Below are positions 32,603 through 45,032 of a stretch of 64,000 bases of DNA, in pieces (within the stretch, counting starts at the first letter, position 1; each line of letters opens with the position of its first letter). The stretch covers positions 128,708 to 192,707 of the forward strand of contig MU278348.1 in assembly GCA_022385755.1 (NCBI GenBank), written 5' to 3'. The notes beneath the pieces were generated by a model, which saw nothing but the letters and a program-made list of their open reading frames with translations, was not told where the DNA came from and ran no database searches. The position numbers and the translations under genes are program-made. This DNA comes from Trametopsis cervina. Taxonomy: Eukaryota > Basidiomycota > Agaricomycetes > Polyporales > Irpicaceae.

Positions 32603-33424
32603 TTAGCGGCGGTATAACGACACCTCTTCATATTCTGCGGAACCGTCCCAGATATGACAACCGACAAGTGAATTATGGCGCGGTAAATCCTCCACTTCAG
32701 GAATCCGTTCGACTGCTTCGGATAACTGGTGTCAGAGCGTATGACTTCCAATTCTCAGCACCGCCGCCTTCCGCCTTCTCACTCACGTCAGGTCTCTTTA
32801 GCGGAAGTTCATAGTACGCGGCTCTCATACCTTGTTGGGCTTGTTCGCTACCCTTCCACTAAATAAACCCTTCAGTTTCCCTCCGCTTCAAGGGTGTGGC
32901 GTTAGACGATGTTGAGATAACAAACTCCATGCCTTGATTCTGTGGCCTGAAGTAGCTCCGTCAATGTGGCACAGGCCACTGCTTTTGACAGCTCGAGCAG
33001 CGCACTTTCTATAGGAACTGTATCCGCTCCTTGAGAGCAGCTCCCTGGTTGTGGCAACCTGTACTATGCTAGGAGCTCAATAGGACGTGATGCATAGTGT
33101 ATGTACATGTGCAAGTGAATTCGAACTTACGGCACGCGTTATTATGAATCGTGCTGCCTGCCATTTATTGCGACATAATTGCTCGTGTGATATGCACCTT
33201 CGTATAGTACCGCCAAGGTGGAAAGGTCCGTACGATGCTCCAGCACCATGATGATCGGCAAACAACTGCAACGAAAATGGAAAGGGAAGGTTAACGTCCG
33301 AGTGTCCAAATGAGAGGTTCTTCTTTTCTGTGGTGTTGTACTGCACCAATTATCCCACCGTTCTAAGTTCATGGAAAAATAAGTGAACGTGAAGCCTTAT
33401 ATGCGATGTTATCTTGCGCGGCAT
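32603..33424 (-). CDS. Unrecognised five-exon gene (5' end tentative)
   Basis: Model complement(join(32603..32725,32787..32858,32908..33063,33131..33265,33359..33424)), 183 aa. All four introns are phase 0 with good donors (gtgagtgag, gtaagt) and one very strong acceptor (tttccattttcgttgcag). The chain is open only when spliced this way. Visible stretches are HHGAGASYGPFHLGGTIRR, ESALLELSKAVACATLTELL, YLNIWKGSEQAQQG and SEAVERIPEVEDLPRH; I recognise no domain. The start ATG (33424) lies just after a strong acceptor, so further 5' exons in 33430-33960 are likely. The donor of intron 3 (gtctaa) is weak. Confidence 0.45.
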
Positions 33425-34108
33425 AACATTCCTGCAAAAATAGAGTCAATCCCAAAGTCGTGCAGATAAGAATGAGCACGACACCTCCCACACGTAATAA
33501 TGTACATGGAAAGCTAATCCACTGGCATGCTCTTTTTCATCGTTCTAGGTTGTATTCTGTGTAGGCCTTTCTGTTATGCTGGTTGCTACAGTGCGCTAAC
33601 CTTGTCGATACGAATGTTCCAAACGCTGCTGGAGGATCAGATTATAGCGAATGAGTTGACCAGCTCGGCTTGGTAGCCAGAGAGATGCGGATGATAGAAT
33701 GGGATCTTAAGTGTATTATGTGAAGTCAAAGTCATATTGAGGATAATCACGTGCCTTCGACTGTGGAGAGCGAACAGCAATTGAACACTCTGTCCGGTTC
33801 GAACCGGACGACTTTCTAGGCATCCGATCCTATCTGTGGGATGTTGGGCATCCGATATCGTCTGAATTCTGCGAGCATAGGAACGGACGGCTCTGCTTGC
33901 CTCAGTAAACAAGAAAACGTAGGCTCCCCGGGTCACTACAAGATTGTGACATTGCACACATCTGGTATGTGCAACTGAACATTTCTAGCTACATGATCTA
34001 ACAATGAGTCTCGGCTCCCGTGTTCCTTTTCTGTCTTTTAGCTGTATAACTCCTTATTGCGCTACAACCCTTCACCGGTAGAGCAGACGCGGTTCGAAGG
34101 CCTTTGCG
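33425..34108 (-). other. Gap with possible 5' exons of the preceding minus-strand gene
   Basis: A minus-strand open segment at 33637-33957 (containing QTISDAQHPTDRIGCLESRP) lacks an ATG but ends near usable donors; it may belong to the 32.6-kb gene. A perfect 18-bp palindrome GTCCGGTTCGAACCGGAC lies at 33792-33809. Confidence 0.3.
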
Positions 34109-35859
34109 ATGAACCAGGTTCGGCAGATTATGAACGCTGTCTCTGTACTCAACGAAGACTACTTCGACGACAACGGGAACTATCCGCAATGGGAAGACTA
34201 CGCGTCTTGGGATGGAGGTTTTTTGGAGGAGAAGATTGCCTACGTAAGACCACGTATCTTTCCCGATCTCCCCGTTGGTCCACAAACGCCCTCCACCACA
34301 GGCACACAATTCCCCCCAGAAGTTCTTGCCCACATACTCTTCTTCGTCGCTATGGACGACCGGGGTCGACAGATCAAGGAAAGGGTTATCGCTGAAGGCT
34401 TGGAAGACTCGCTCATCGTCGCCGCCATTATTCTCGCACAGCCGGCATATACTCTAAAGAGCTGTTCCCTCGTCTCCGTGTACTGGGCGAACCAGTACCG
34501 TCGATACAAGTTCTTCAATCGAAATATCAAACTCCAGACTTATGAGGATGCGTTAGCCTTTAGGCACTATTGTATGCTTTCGAAGTCCCGTCTGGCACCC
34601 ATATGCGATTTAATCAAAGAGGTACATGTGCACCAAGTCCTCCCGAAGTCGGGTTCATTTTTACACCTCGTTTATTGTCCCTCGACCCAGCACAAACTAG
34701 TAGGATTCTACCTCCAGGGGCCGATAGAATCCAAGGAGTTCACACCCACGCTTAGCACACCACATTACAGTCTTCCATATATGACGGCCATAGTGCCTTC
34801 GGTCACCCCATATCGTCAAATCATCCTAGCCACTCTGCACTTTTCATCCTTCCGTGACATTGCCATGCACATCAAGCACTTTTGGAATGCCGAGGAACTT
34901 CGCTTCGAATCGCTCACCTGGACCGACATCGTAGCCACAGCTTTGCTCCATACTGTCCGGTCACAGCCTACAAGACGGGCCCGTAAAGCGTTCAATATAC
35001 ATGCGCATAACTGCACAGATAACAATATTCTGTGCCTTCAAGCTGCGATATTATTCCCTGACTCACCGCTGCGGATAATACCAGATCGGGACCAAGACTT
35101 TGCGATGAATATTGCGCGCAGTTTCCACACCCACCTTACCTCCCTCACAAACAATGCTCGGAACGTATCCTCCTCAGCCCATTACGACAGTACGTATCTC
35201 TTGTTGCCCTTGTATGCATGATGTAAGTCACTCATAAGCACTGTAAACCCTAGTCCCGCGCGTTGATCAGCTTCGTTTCTGTGTGAACAGCGCCCTATTG
35301 GGATATCCTGGTCTCAACATCCAGTTCATCTGTCAGCGAGGCGGGCAAACGGAAGCATCCCGAGATTATACAGAAGGCCCTTTCCGTATAACTGCGATCA
35401 TGGTCTCCATACTGCGTGCACTAGGACCCGAATCGCCGGAGGACGCGTTTTGTACTGCCGATCTAGCCTTACTGCGTTCACGACTTGCGAACCTGCCCGC
35501 CATACAGTCGATCGTATTTGCCTTCCATGGATACTCTATAATGCGCGGTGTTTTAGATCGATATCCAGCGTTGCGTAAGCCTTTGGCGAACAGGCAGAAA
35601 TATATGCTTGTGTGCAGACGGATGTTCGACGAACAGCTGGACAGTGCTGCTGTGGTACATCCATGGGGTCTCGAAACCCATTCTGCACCGAGGTCAGACT
35701 GGGTTGCTGTTGAGCCCAGTACGTTAGAGCTCACTGGTGCGTGCTGATACCCTAGCAAATGGACCAACTGATTCTCATCAGTTTCTTCTAGGACTAGATA
35801 AAACATGGGAGCACGAGAACGACATCCTTCCCGACTTTGTGAATCATAGTCACCGATGA
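34109..35859 (+). CDS. F-box-like family protein, member 2
   Basis: Model join(34109..35193,35291..35736,35792..35859), 532 aa. It has the same architecture as member 1: an F-box-like motif FPPEVLAHILFFVAMDDR (around 75-92), then TLKSCSLVSVYWANQYRRYKF (around 124-144), a long helical body with SLTWTDIVATALLH, a second exon with LNIQFICQ and FHGYSIMRGVL, and a short third exon GLDKTWEHENDILPDF. Exon junctions fall at the same positions as in member 1, including donor STAL (AC|gtatct). The N-terminus is acidic and aromatic, unlike member 1. It is probably a substrate adaptor for an SCF-type ubiquitin ligase (family inference); no target is known. Confidence 0.77.
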
Positions 35860-36546
35860 CGGCTATGCGTACTTTCCCTTTTTGTCTCCTATATCTTACT
35901 GTATCGTTCACGAGATAGTTACACTGTTAGGCCTTCATAGATTATGTTGTTCCATGTGCATTGCGTGTGAGATCGAAGCTGAACGCAGGCTTATAAAGAA
36001 AGTCGGTGACCTGTGATGAGGACATGCACTGGAGCTGCACGTTCTGCAATCGGAGGCAAGCGTCCGACAAAGCACGGTTCCACTGGAGCATAGACTGAAG
36101 ATCGAATATATCAAAGTCTAGCTACGTGTAACACACTATCATGCGGCTGGACACAATATGCTCCTACTCTCAACATCACGTACATCTAACTCCAAGGCCC
36201 AGTCTCTCTCATTGAACTGCGCACGCAATGCCGTGCTTCCTGCCGTCCTATATCATCGCCTCCAGTTATTCAGGAGCTATCGAGCGGCAAGGTGCGCTCA
36301 ATCGTGGGTTCCGCAAGCTCCAACGCCGTAATGGACCGCGGTACTTGATTGGTAGAGACGCGCCTACTGTTGGAGGCCAAGCCGCCTCGCCTTGCGAGTA
36401 GATTGTGAGTAGTCCCCAATGTTGATCTATAAAATATGATTATATGCCACCAAGACACAAAACACGGAGATACATACCACGCATGACAGGTACGCTGGAA
36501 AGATTGCAACGGTCTGAAACTGCACGGTGCTACGTACGTTGCATGC
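35860..36546. other. Convergent intergenic region, no gene seen
   Basis: It lies between the 3' ends of F-box-like member 2 and the C2/membrane gene. Open frames here are short and motif-free. Confidence 0.5.
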
Positions 36547-38586
36547 CTAAACAGTCGTCCGCCGACTGATTGATGGACCCAGCTCCGCTTGCGCATTGGT
36601 GGCCACGTTCGCATTTTCACCATAAGCATCACCCGTACTCCCGCTTGCACTGGCGTCCGCATTGCCAATCTCGCGCAGAGGAACCTGTGGTGACGAGTAC
36701 GGTGGCGGAGGCGGACTTGTCACGCAGCCCTGCGAGTGAAGATCCATGGGTGGGACACTGAGACGCTCCCTCGCTCCCTTCTCTCTCCTCGTCCACCCCA
36801 GTACAGCTCTAATGCCTCTACGCACAATCCTTGCCGCACGGACAATGCCCTCGCCGAGCATGCGTACGCCGTAAACAAGATACTGGATTGTCAGAACGAT
36901 GCCGGCACCGAAACACATGACGAGTACTGCACCAGGCCACGCTCCCCATGCGACTACCAGCAGGAAGACCATGAGCGCACAGGTAGCCACGAAAAGACAG
37001 AAGGTAGGCAGGCGGCATATGAGGCAAAAGTAGAAGTAGGTGACACCACCGCTCGCTGAGGAGGTAATGTCAGCGGCGAGGCGCTGGAAGCGGGGCACGG
37101 ATGATGTATAGAGCAGCAGGAACCATGCGTCGATGACGAGTCCAAGGGCGGAGGCGGTGCTCCCGATCGTGACGGCGCGTAGGGCGAGGGAGTCCATGTT
37201 GAAGAGGGTGCCCGAAGAGTATCCGAATACAGCCGCGTTGAGTCTGTGTAGGTGTGAGTATGTATCAGGAAACAACGAGCAGAGACTTACGTAGCCGTTG
37301 CGAGCAGACATCCACCAACGGCATACCATTCAGTCACAAGCCGTGCCAGGACTTTGCCAAAGTCGCACTGAGGATGGCACATCTCGGCGTACGGAGAGAA
37401 TGTATCCACAATGTGCTCGGCTCGCGTCATCGGCATGGAAATTTGCGGTACCGTGTGCGCATATACAGCGTCCGAGGCGTAGACATCTACAGACCAATTG
37501 TGCGAGTATTCTGATGCCGGGAAGGAGATACTGGCAACATCGTCAAAAGACACTGTGGATTCCTCGTCTTGTTTCAAAGAGGGTGGTAATGGGGCAGAAG
37601 GTGGAAGCTCTGGCATGGCTTCTGGTTCAGACGACGACTCGGAATCAGAGATTTCGTTATTGGCCTCCTCGTCGGAAGCAGTGATGTAGTAGGCCTTGAG
37701 CTTTTGGGACTTGCGTGCTTTACGCCTTCGACGAAGGACGTTTTCGCCGTTCTCAGGTCGGAGAGACAAGAGACTGGTACCCTCGGTGTCAGACAATGTG
37801 GGAGATTCTGGAGATTTTCAGTTGTAATGAATCCAACTTACGCGAGAAGACTCACCAGGGGGGCTTCCGTGGTGCGCAGTGCCAGAATGGATGTCGTCGT
37901 CCGAAAAGACATGATCAGAGGTGTAGGGTGACGATACAAGCGTCGATTCTTGAGAGTAACGGTCTGGTATTGAATCCGTAGCTGACGGGGAGGGGGGTGT
38001 AAGACGGATGGTGAGCATAGCAGAGTTGAGTTTACGGTTGCCAACTAGGGTGGCAGCACGTTTCTGGGGTGGTGGACATGACAGATTGAGCGACGTATCT
38101 ATGGAGCGTAGTTGAGTCAGAGTAGAGCCATGAGGAATCGGTGCGTACCAGAACCAGGACGATCTTGTCTCTTGACAATCTCTCCCAATGTAACATATGC
38201 CGATCCAATAAGGTACCGCTTGCGTCTGGTTTTCTTAGTGTGCGACTGATGCCACACCTTCACGTCAATCCGCGATGCGTGGTGAACTTCTCGACTGTCG
38301 ATTTTGTGAATTACACGCAGTGAAATAAGTAGTCACATCCACATACAGTTCGATAGGAGCCTTGAGATTCGGGTTTCGCCCATCGGATCCCAGCACCGTT
38401 TCATGTGTCCGCTCATGCTCTACCACTGTGACGCTTACTATAGGCCTCCACGACTTCTCTGGCCGAACAAACTGCATCCCTTGCGTGCGCACCACTGTTA
38501 GATACCACGGCCTACGCAGTCATCATGTAAGTGCAATGCGAGCAACATCAATTATCGTGTACGCACTCATTGTGATGAGAAGCCAT
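36547..38586 (-). CDS. C2-domain protein with C-terminal multi-pass membrane region
   Basis: A six-exon model, 595 aa: complement(join(36547..37243,37291..37807,37856..38098,38149..38294,38347..38511,38567..38586)). All splices are in phase with 47-55-nt introns; the first exon is 20 nt (MASHHNE). Residues about 8-115 look like a C2 domain: YLTVVRTQGMQF, WRPIVSVTVVEHERTHETVLG, IDVKVWHQS, LIGSAYVTLGEIVKR. Then come a Ser/Pro/acidic linker (about 150-300, with RRRRKARKSQK) and about four or five hydrophobic segments (330-500), including FLLLYTSS and a CALMVFLLVVAWGAWPGAV stretch. A basic segment and a proline-rich tail (SPPPPPYSSP) end it. The canonical Ca-binding aspartates are not obvious, so any membrane targeting by the C2 part may be Ca-independent. 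I know no named family with this layout. Confidence 0.75.
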
Positions 38587-39529
38587 TGTCCGTCAGGGTC
38601 CAGCCCGCAGTCAACACTAGTTTCTTATATGGTGAAGTGGGTGCGCTGGTTGTGCACAACCGAAAGGAAGGCACCAAGTCAAAGGAGCTGTCGGCCCCGG
38701 CTGTGCAGCTGCTATAAGTATATGGGCGGCTATGTGGCTATATAGACGCTGATAGTCTCAAAATAGCGATTCTGGAGTTGGTTACACTGCAACGAACACC
38801 CTTCTGTCCTATGATGATGCTTGACGATGGAGTTTCTGCACAAGAATTCCAACGACAGTCACGATTGGCAACTGGAATGGGCCCTCTGGGAACGTCACTG
38901 CCGCTATCTTCAGGATATCCAAGTCAGGCTTCAATCGAGTTCTCTTCATACTAATCATACGGAACGTCTCACAGGAGTACCAGACAATATCTGAACGAAT
39001 ATAACGTACCAGTCTAGCTATCAATTTTTTTTGGATATAATGAATACATAGAAGGTCCTTTGACATAGCGCAGCCAGGTGCATTCAGCGTTGAATAGCAC
39101 AAAAGCCTCGGAAGAAGGATCTGCACCGATGAATTTCCTGTCTGCGCACACGGTAGTAGGACCTCATACTCTTTTAGAGTTATAACACGTGGAAGTATTT
39201 CCTTACTAGGGACGTGAGTGTGTCCATGTTTACTCCATGTTTTCACGTTCACAATGCTTATCGTGTCCCACGTACGGTTTCACAGTCCTACATCGATCTC
39301 ACCACACACGAACGAGCCGCTACGTCCGTAGCAAAGGTTAGTCGCGGGTTTGTCAAGTATCTCACTTGTATTGCGAGGACCCTCGTCTAATGGCCTCAGA
39401 GCTGCTCTGTGTAGGTTAGCCAGAAGGACTCGTCAAATTCGGAGCGTGAATCTGTATGCATAGATTTTATCCTTTCTGAAGTCGGTGTCGCACTGATTAG
39501 TGACCTCACTCACAGCCTGGATTATTGCA
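38587..39529. other. Divergent intergenic region
   Basis: No gene is supported. It contains the promoter side of the C2/membrane gene and the upstream flank of the F-box-like pseudogene. A minus-strand frame at 38809-39252 has no recognisable feature. Confidence 0.45.
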
Positions 39530-40198
39530 ATGGAGCAATTTCTTGGGTACATGCGCTCGCTTCTTAGGCCACAACGTCCCCAACCAGACCCAGACGTCTT
39601 TGACTCACTCGAATCCTGGGAGGAACGCCTTTCATACATGAGCTCTATTCTTCACCCAAGCTTTCCAATGCAGCAACAGGACGATAGTAGTCACTCTGCG
39701 GCCGGCCATGTCACTGGAGCGGACATACCTCAGGAGATATTCCCCGAAATATTGCGCTGGATCAGCATCGACGACCGCAAATGGGAGGTAGAGAGAAGGT
39801 TCGACAAAAACTGGACTGTGCCTATGCTGGATATCACGTTAATTGTCTCGGCGCCCCCATTCACACTCATAAACTGCTCGTTGGTTTCAGTGTACTGGGC
39901 CAATCAATGCCGCCGTTATATGTTTCGCGACAAGATGGTGACAATTTTCTCCTATCAGGACGCATGTGCATTTCGGTATTACGCAACGCTCCCAAACTCA
40001 CGCCTTACTCCTATCTGCGATCTCGTTCAGCAGATATCTGTCCGGCAGAGTGGCTTGGCGGACCGCTCGTTCCTGCATCTTTTACACCTGCGTTCAACTC
40101 AAGGGAAACCATCCTTTTCAATGAAATTCATTGGACGAGCGTACGGGCTATTAATACGCCTTCGAAGTATAGCAGGAAGAGCACATGAACATGCTTGA
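39530..40198 (+). pseudogene. Truncated F-box-like family member 3
   Basis: The first 190 codons match member 1 closely: MEQFLGYMRSLLRPQ, ADIPQEIFPEILRWISIDDR, TLINCSLVSVYWANQCRRYMFRD, YYATLPNSRLTPICDL, LHLLHLRSTQGK. The frame then leaves the family and stops at 40198 after an unrelated basic tail. In another frame at about 40110-40190 a piece similar to the FN.I..TW segment of member 1 is seen, so an internal deletion of roughly 70-80 codons plus a frameshift is the simplest reading. The exon 2 and 3 counterparts were not found downstream. The F-box motif itself is intact, so a short F-box-only product is possible if transcribed. Confidence 0.65.
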
Positions 40199-40631
40199 GT
40201 CTAGCATAAGGTGTGTCCTACAACGATCATGCGGCAGGCCTCGCGCGATGTCACAATGGACTGGTCATGGTAGAAAGTTATGTCTCATTGAAAGTCAACT
40301 ATCAGTGACTACAGTAACAGTGTGCAGCATCTGACATTTGGAAAGCATCGCAGCCGGTCTATTGCTGTGCCGGCGTTGGAAGGGGCAAGCACATTACTTA
40401 TGAAGGGTCTTTCTTCGCACACTGGTCCTGACCACGGTTTGTCAAATACACATTGAAGGCATTCAGTATCGAGAGGATGGGCGGAGGTGCGTGTGCATGT
40501 GATAATTAAATATTGAGATAGCAGACTTTATTCTGTCGTGACACGAGAACAAGTTACGGTATCGGAGTGCAGTAATAAATATGGAGCCATGTCACAGAAT
40601 GCAGTGCGGTGCAAATGTCCACATCACGCGT
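40199..40631. other. Convergent intergenic region, no gene seen
   Basis: It lies between the truncated F-box-like copy and the 3' end of the carboxypeptidase gene. No motif or repeat noted. Confidence 0.5.
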
Positions 40632-42664
40632 TTAATTCCAACCTCCGAAAGGCAAGGACTGTGCCGCCTTCCCGTCGAAAGCAAGAGGGACATCGGTAAT
40701 CCAGCGAGTGAATAGATCCTGCATGATACACATGATACGTCAATATTACCAAAAGTACGATAAGCAGATGTACACGTACAAGAGCTGCTTCGGGTTGATC
40801 AAACGGTACCATGTGCCTGAGTAAGTGTGTTAGCACATCAAATTAGCCAGGATCTCTAGATACTTACCCGGCTTCATACACCTGCACGAAAGTAACGTTG
40901 CCCGCCGTGAACCCGTCACCACCAGCAGAGCGAACCTCTCCCGCAACACGTCCGGAATCAAGAGTGGTCCACTTGATAGATGAACTCTTCACCAGTTCGT
41001 TGTGGAACTTGTGCTCTAGCTTCAGGACCCAAGCTTCATTTCCCTGTGGCGATGATCAGTATCATACGAAAGATCTATCATGGCAGGGCATACTAACAAT
41101 AAAGTCGCACATGGCATCCGCGTTGCCAGCGTACACTAATAACTTGATGTCGTCGTTGATGATATCAGGAAGAAGCGCAGCGCTGTTATGCGTGCCGTCA
41201 CCCTGAAGGAAGAACTGCTGGTTGACGTCCATGTTACATGATGCAAAGTCGAGAGACAAAGGTACGCCAAGCGCCTTCTTGTTGGCGGGGTTGTTCATCC
41301 AGGTGTCGATCCAGGTCATCTGTTTGTAACAGAGATCGCCATCTTTCGAACGATCGCTGATGCAGAGGTTAAGATATTGAGGTAGTCTGCCACAGGGCCA
41401 AATGGACAGCATACCATGGTTTGCGAACGTCATAAAGGTTGAGTCCAGTTTCTAAACCGCGCAAAGAAATCAGACGTGCAGGAGGTATGCAAAATGAACT
41501 GGACATACGCTGCAAGGGACCATACAGTTGGCTGTTGCAATATGCGCCGGCAGGAACACACGTGAATTTCGAATTGAAGTTATAGCAAGACTGAACCAGA
41601 CGCGTGCATGTAGGAACCTTAGACCGCAAAGCGGTACATTCTGGGCCCTCCGGGTCATCGTAAACAGCGTAAGGGCCCTTGCATGCGAATTCCGGCACAG
41701 ACGCAAACTGGGTTAGAGGGTCCGTACGGCCATTGGCCAGAATCACGCTAGCAAGGTTGAGCTTCTTGACGCGTGGTGCCGGTCGAGAAGCGACCGCAAG
41801 TTCCTTGTTCTTCTTGTGAATGACACTGGCGATATTCGGTGCATACGTGCCGCCGTAGCTCTCCGCAGCAATGTGGAGGGGAGCGTCGGCATATTGAGGA
41901 TAACGGTCTATGAAGAGTTCAAGGAAAGCATAGACATCCTCAGCGGCGACCGGACTAGTGCTGACGGTTGATCCGTCATCGGTATATGAGTAACCAACGT
42001 TGACGGGCTGATCGAGGAAAATCATGTTGGAGTGTGACGTCCAGCTGTACGGATTGTACGTTGTGTTTTTGCCCTCATCCGCAATCGAGCACGGCCCGAG
42101 TTCAAATAGCAGGCCTGTCATGGAGCTGCATCCCGGGCCGCCATTCAGCCAGAGTGTAAGAGGGGCTTTCTCAGCGGAGCGACGAGCCTCGAAGAACCTA
42201 TGAGCGTGTAAGCGAACACTACGGCAGCAGCGACGGAGGAGATATTACCAGAAGAATAAGTGCTTTCCATCGCTGATATCTAGGTACCCAGAGTGCTGCT
42301 GGACAGAAGTGTCACATAACTGGGGATCCTTGATTCGCAATTGATAGTCGGTGAATCCGGGGTGTGTGACACGTTCGTCTATTCAGTAAAGCTCAGTTGC
42401 GATACGAAGAATTGATCATGTGTTACACTCACATATCATATCGTGTTGCTTTACAAACTCCTTGCCGTCGGTAACCCATTGCTCGACTTTCTCCTTCGTG
42501 TGCTTCAACACGTTATCTGCGACTCGTTCCGCACCCTTGGCGATATCTTGGAACACGTTGTCGGCGAGTCCGGACAAGTCGCCCAAGTCACCCAATACTG
42601 TTTGGCTTGGGATTGCCCACACAGGTGAGTTGAACAGGAGCAGCAGGAGATAAAAGCTCTTCAT
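40632..42664 (-). CDS. Serine carboxypeptidase, carboxypeptidase Y-like (S10)
   Basis: An eight-exon model, 548 aa: complement(join(40632..40718,40780..40816,40868..41043,41098..41356,41415..41451,41509..42197,42249..42378,42433..42664)). It has a signal peptide (MKSFYLLLLLFNSPVWA) and a propeptide with amphipathic repeats. Then come the S10 marks: WLNGGPGCSS oxyanion region (around 135), the catalytic Ser in AESYGGTYAP (around 220), the catalytic Asp in NADAMCDFIGNEAW (around 435) and the catalytic His in EAGHMVPFDQP (around 508). Paired Cys and a PYSWTSHSNMIFLDQP block agree with the family. It removes C-terminal residues in the vacuole or outside the cell. The start is the ATG before the hydrophobic core; an upstream in-frame start would only add a non-hydrophobic extension. 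Confidence 0.95.
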
Positions 42665-43170
42665 GGTGGTTGAAGCTTGCGCACTCAGACGGTCGGCGGG
42701 TGGCATAGGCCAGTCCGTTTATGGCAACGTGACGTCGTACTGCGCCGGCGCCTATCACCCAGCCACCGGTAAGAAAACAGTTGCGGAGAACACTCATCGT
42801 AAAGTACGTGTTATTCCTCCCACTTTAGCGAATAGATGTATAGATCTACATGTCACTGATACCACTATTACGAAAGTAGCAGACTATCCGGCAAATTGAC
42901 ATTTACCATGCCATCACAAACTGTCTCACTGATATGGCACAATCACCAGCCTGCAGACCCACGCACGAAACTCTCATGACAGCAAAAAGCGTCTTTGCTA
43001 GGCTCTGAGGTCCGTTGCTCCGTATGGGCTTTTCGTATATAAACGGAGGCTCGCATGGTTCGACGCCCTACTTTCCTCCCAGTCCACTCCTGACAATTTG
43101 TGAGCGCTCGCTATCTGTATTGCTCATTGGAGAGCTGTCGCTGACTGCTACGGGATAGATAACATACACA
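42665..43170 (+). promoter_or_regulatory. Divergent promoter region with TATA box
   Basis: It separates the divergent carboxypeptidase (minus) and alcohol dehydrogenase (plus) genes. A consensus TATATAAA lies at 43036-43043, 128 bp before the dehydrogenase ATG, followed by C/T-rich sequence. No other gene is seen. Confidence 0.65.
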
Positions 43171-44320
43171 ATGGCCTCTCAGCTGCCCACCGACATGACC
43201 GCGTACTACTACAAGCCATCTATACCTTCGCCCGTTGCAGAGCGTATTCCGCTCTCGCCACCGGCGGACAATGAGGTGCTCATCAAAGTGCTAGCGGCCG
43301 GTGTTTGTCACTCAGACGTAGGGATTTTCGACATCGGGAGCCACGTTAACCGTGCCCTGTCAAGCTTGGGCAGCTGGATATGTGGTCATGAAGGCGCAGG
43401 TTTGCTCTTTCATTAATTTATTGTGAGTCATACGCTCACACGTAAGAACTACAGGAGAGATTGTGGCACTCGGCTCCTCTGTGCCCGTAAGCCACCCGTC
43501 CCTCACCGTTGGAACCTATATCGCCGTGTATGGCCCGAATTCCTGCTTCGAGCAGGGGTGCATATATTGCGGCAGCGGGAACGAGGGTATCTGCAGAAAA
43601 AATAAAGGACACGGACTCGGCGACAGCGGTGCGTGGGCCGAATACATGTTCGTGCGCGCAGAGTGCGCCGTTCCCGTTCCTGGGACCCCACAGACCATCT
43701 CTCCCGCAATTGTCGCTATCTCTACCGACGCTATCCTCACACCCTATCACGCCATGAAACATGCGTGCAATATCCAGCCCGGGCAGACCGTTCTCATCTA
43801 CGGTGTAGGCGGCCTCGGCCTTCATGCCGTCGCCATTGGGAAGAGCATGCTGGGCGCGAAGGTAGTGGCTTGTGACCTGCGCCAGACGAGCCTCGAGCAA
43901 GCCAAGGACCTAGGTGCCGACTATATAGCCACGCCAGATAAGCTTCTTGCTTGTATCTCTGAAAACAAGCTTTCAATCGACGTCGCAATTGACATCGTCG
44001 GCGCCCAAAGCACCTTCGAGGCCTGCTTCGCCGCTATACGGCCCGGAGGCACTATTCACCACACAGGTCTCGCGTCGCCAGAGATCACTATCACGCCCGT
44101 TGTGGCCATGGTTAAAAACCTAACGTACAAGACTAGCTACTGGGGATGCAAATCCGAGCTGGCCGAAATCCTGCAGGCCATCGCTGATGGGAAGCTCACG
44201 ACCTTGGTGCAGGAGCGGAGGATGAGCGAGCTTCCACAGTTGTTGCATGACATGCACGAAGGGAAGATCAAAAGCAGGGTAGCGGTTATACCTGATTCTC
44301 TTTTCCCAGGAAGTTTGTAG
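43171..44320 (+). CDS. Zinc-containing alcohol dehydrogenase (MDR superfamily)
   Basis: Model join(43171..43399,43455..44320), 364 aa; the intron splits the GHEGAG...EIV motif in phase. Catalytic-zinc ligands are in GVCHSDVG (around 48) and GHEGAG (around 75). Structural-zinc cysteines appear as CFEQGCIYCGSGNEGIC (around 105-121). The cofactor-binding GVGGLG is near 195 and the acidic ACDLRQT switch near 216, which favours NAD(H). The layout matches fungal Adh1-like enzymes that interconvert primary alcohols and aldehydes in the cytosol. The strong TATA box fits a highly or conditionally expressed gene. The substrate cannot be told from sequence. Confidence 0.92.
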
Positions 44321-45032
44321 GCGGGCGTCTCGCTAGCTAGAACATACTGCGTAAGCTTATCACATCGCTACCGTCCGTAATCTGAATGTAAGAAATTGCC
44401 CTGGAACATACTCTCGTCTCAATTTGCCAAAGCCTCAGCTAATCAAGAGTGTTGCTCTGATACCCCGCCCATCCATATGCTCCAACAGTGTTACACGACG
44501 CGATCGTCACGATGCTCGTCATTGACACGTGCTTTACGTAAGGCGCGCTGAGCGTTTGCTGACCGTCACACGGCCTGCACGAGAACAGAGAGATCAATAT
44601 GCTATAATGACCTCGTGAAAGACTTCAAATACGAAGAAATGTGGTCATGCTGTTTCGTGAGGGGCCGTATAAGCTACGTTCTACCGCCGTTGCACGGAAC
44701 AAGACATCTGTGAAAGTTGCTGGTATTATTGTAGATCGAGAGGTCTGCATGAAGAAGGCATCCTAAATTCACCTCGTTCAACTGGTCATTCGAAGTTCCT
44801 GTGTTCGCTCTGGTCATGAGTCCATGCCTCGTCCCACTGTCAACTGCATACGTAGATTGTAACAAGGTCAGGCTTTCTTATACATCGCAGTATCGACATG
44901 TACCATTACCCATGTAACAAGCCTCTCTGTAGTAGTTCTGGTCGGTGTAGCTCCGGTCGTCTGTGTTCAAGAATTAATTGACGGAATGTACAGCAGCGAT
45001 ACCAATAGAACACAATACACAGATGTACCACA
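44321..45032. other. Convergent intergenic region, no gene seen
   Basis: It lies between the 3' ends of the alcohol dehydrogenase and the kinase-like gene. Nothing beyond chance frames. Confidence 0.5.
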
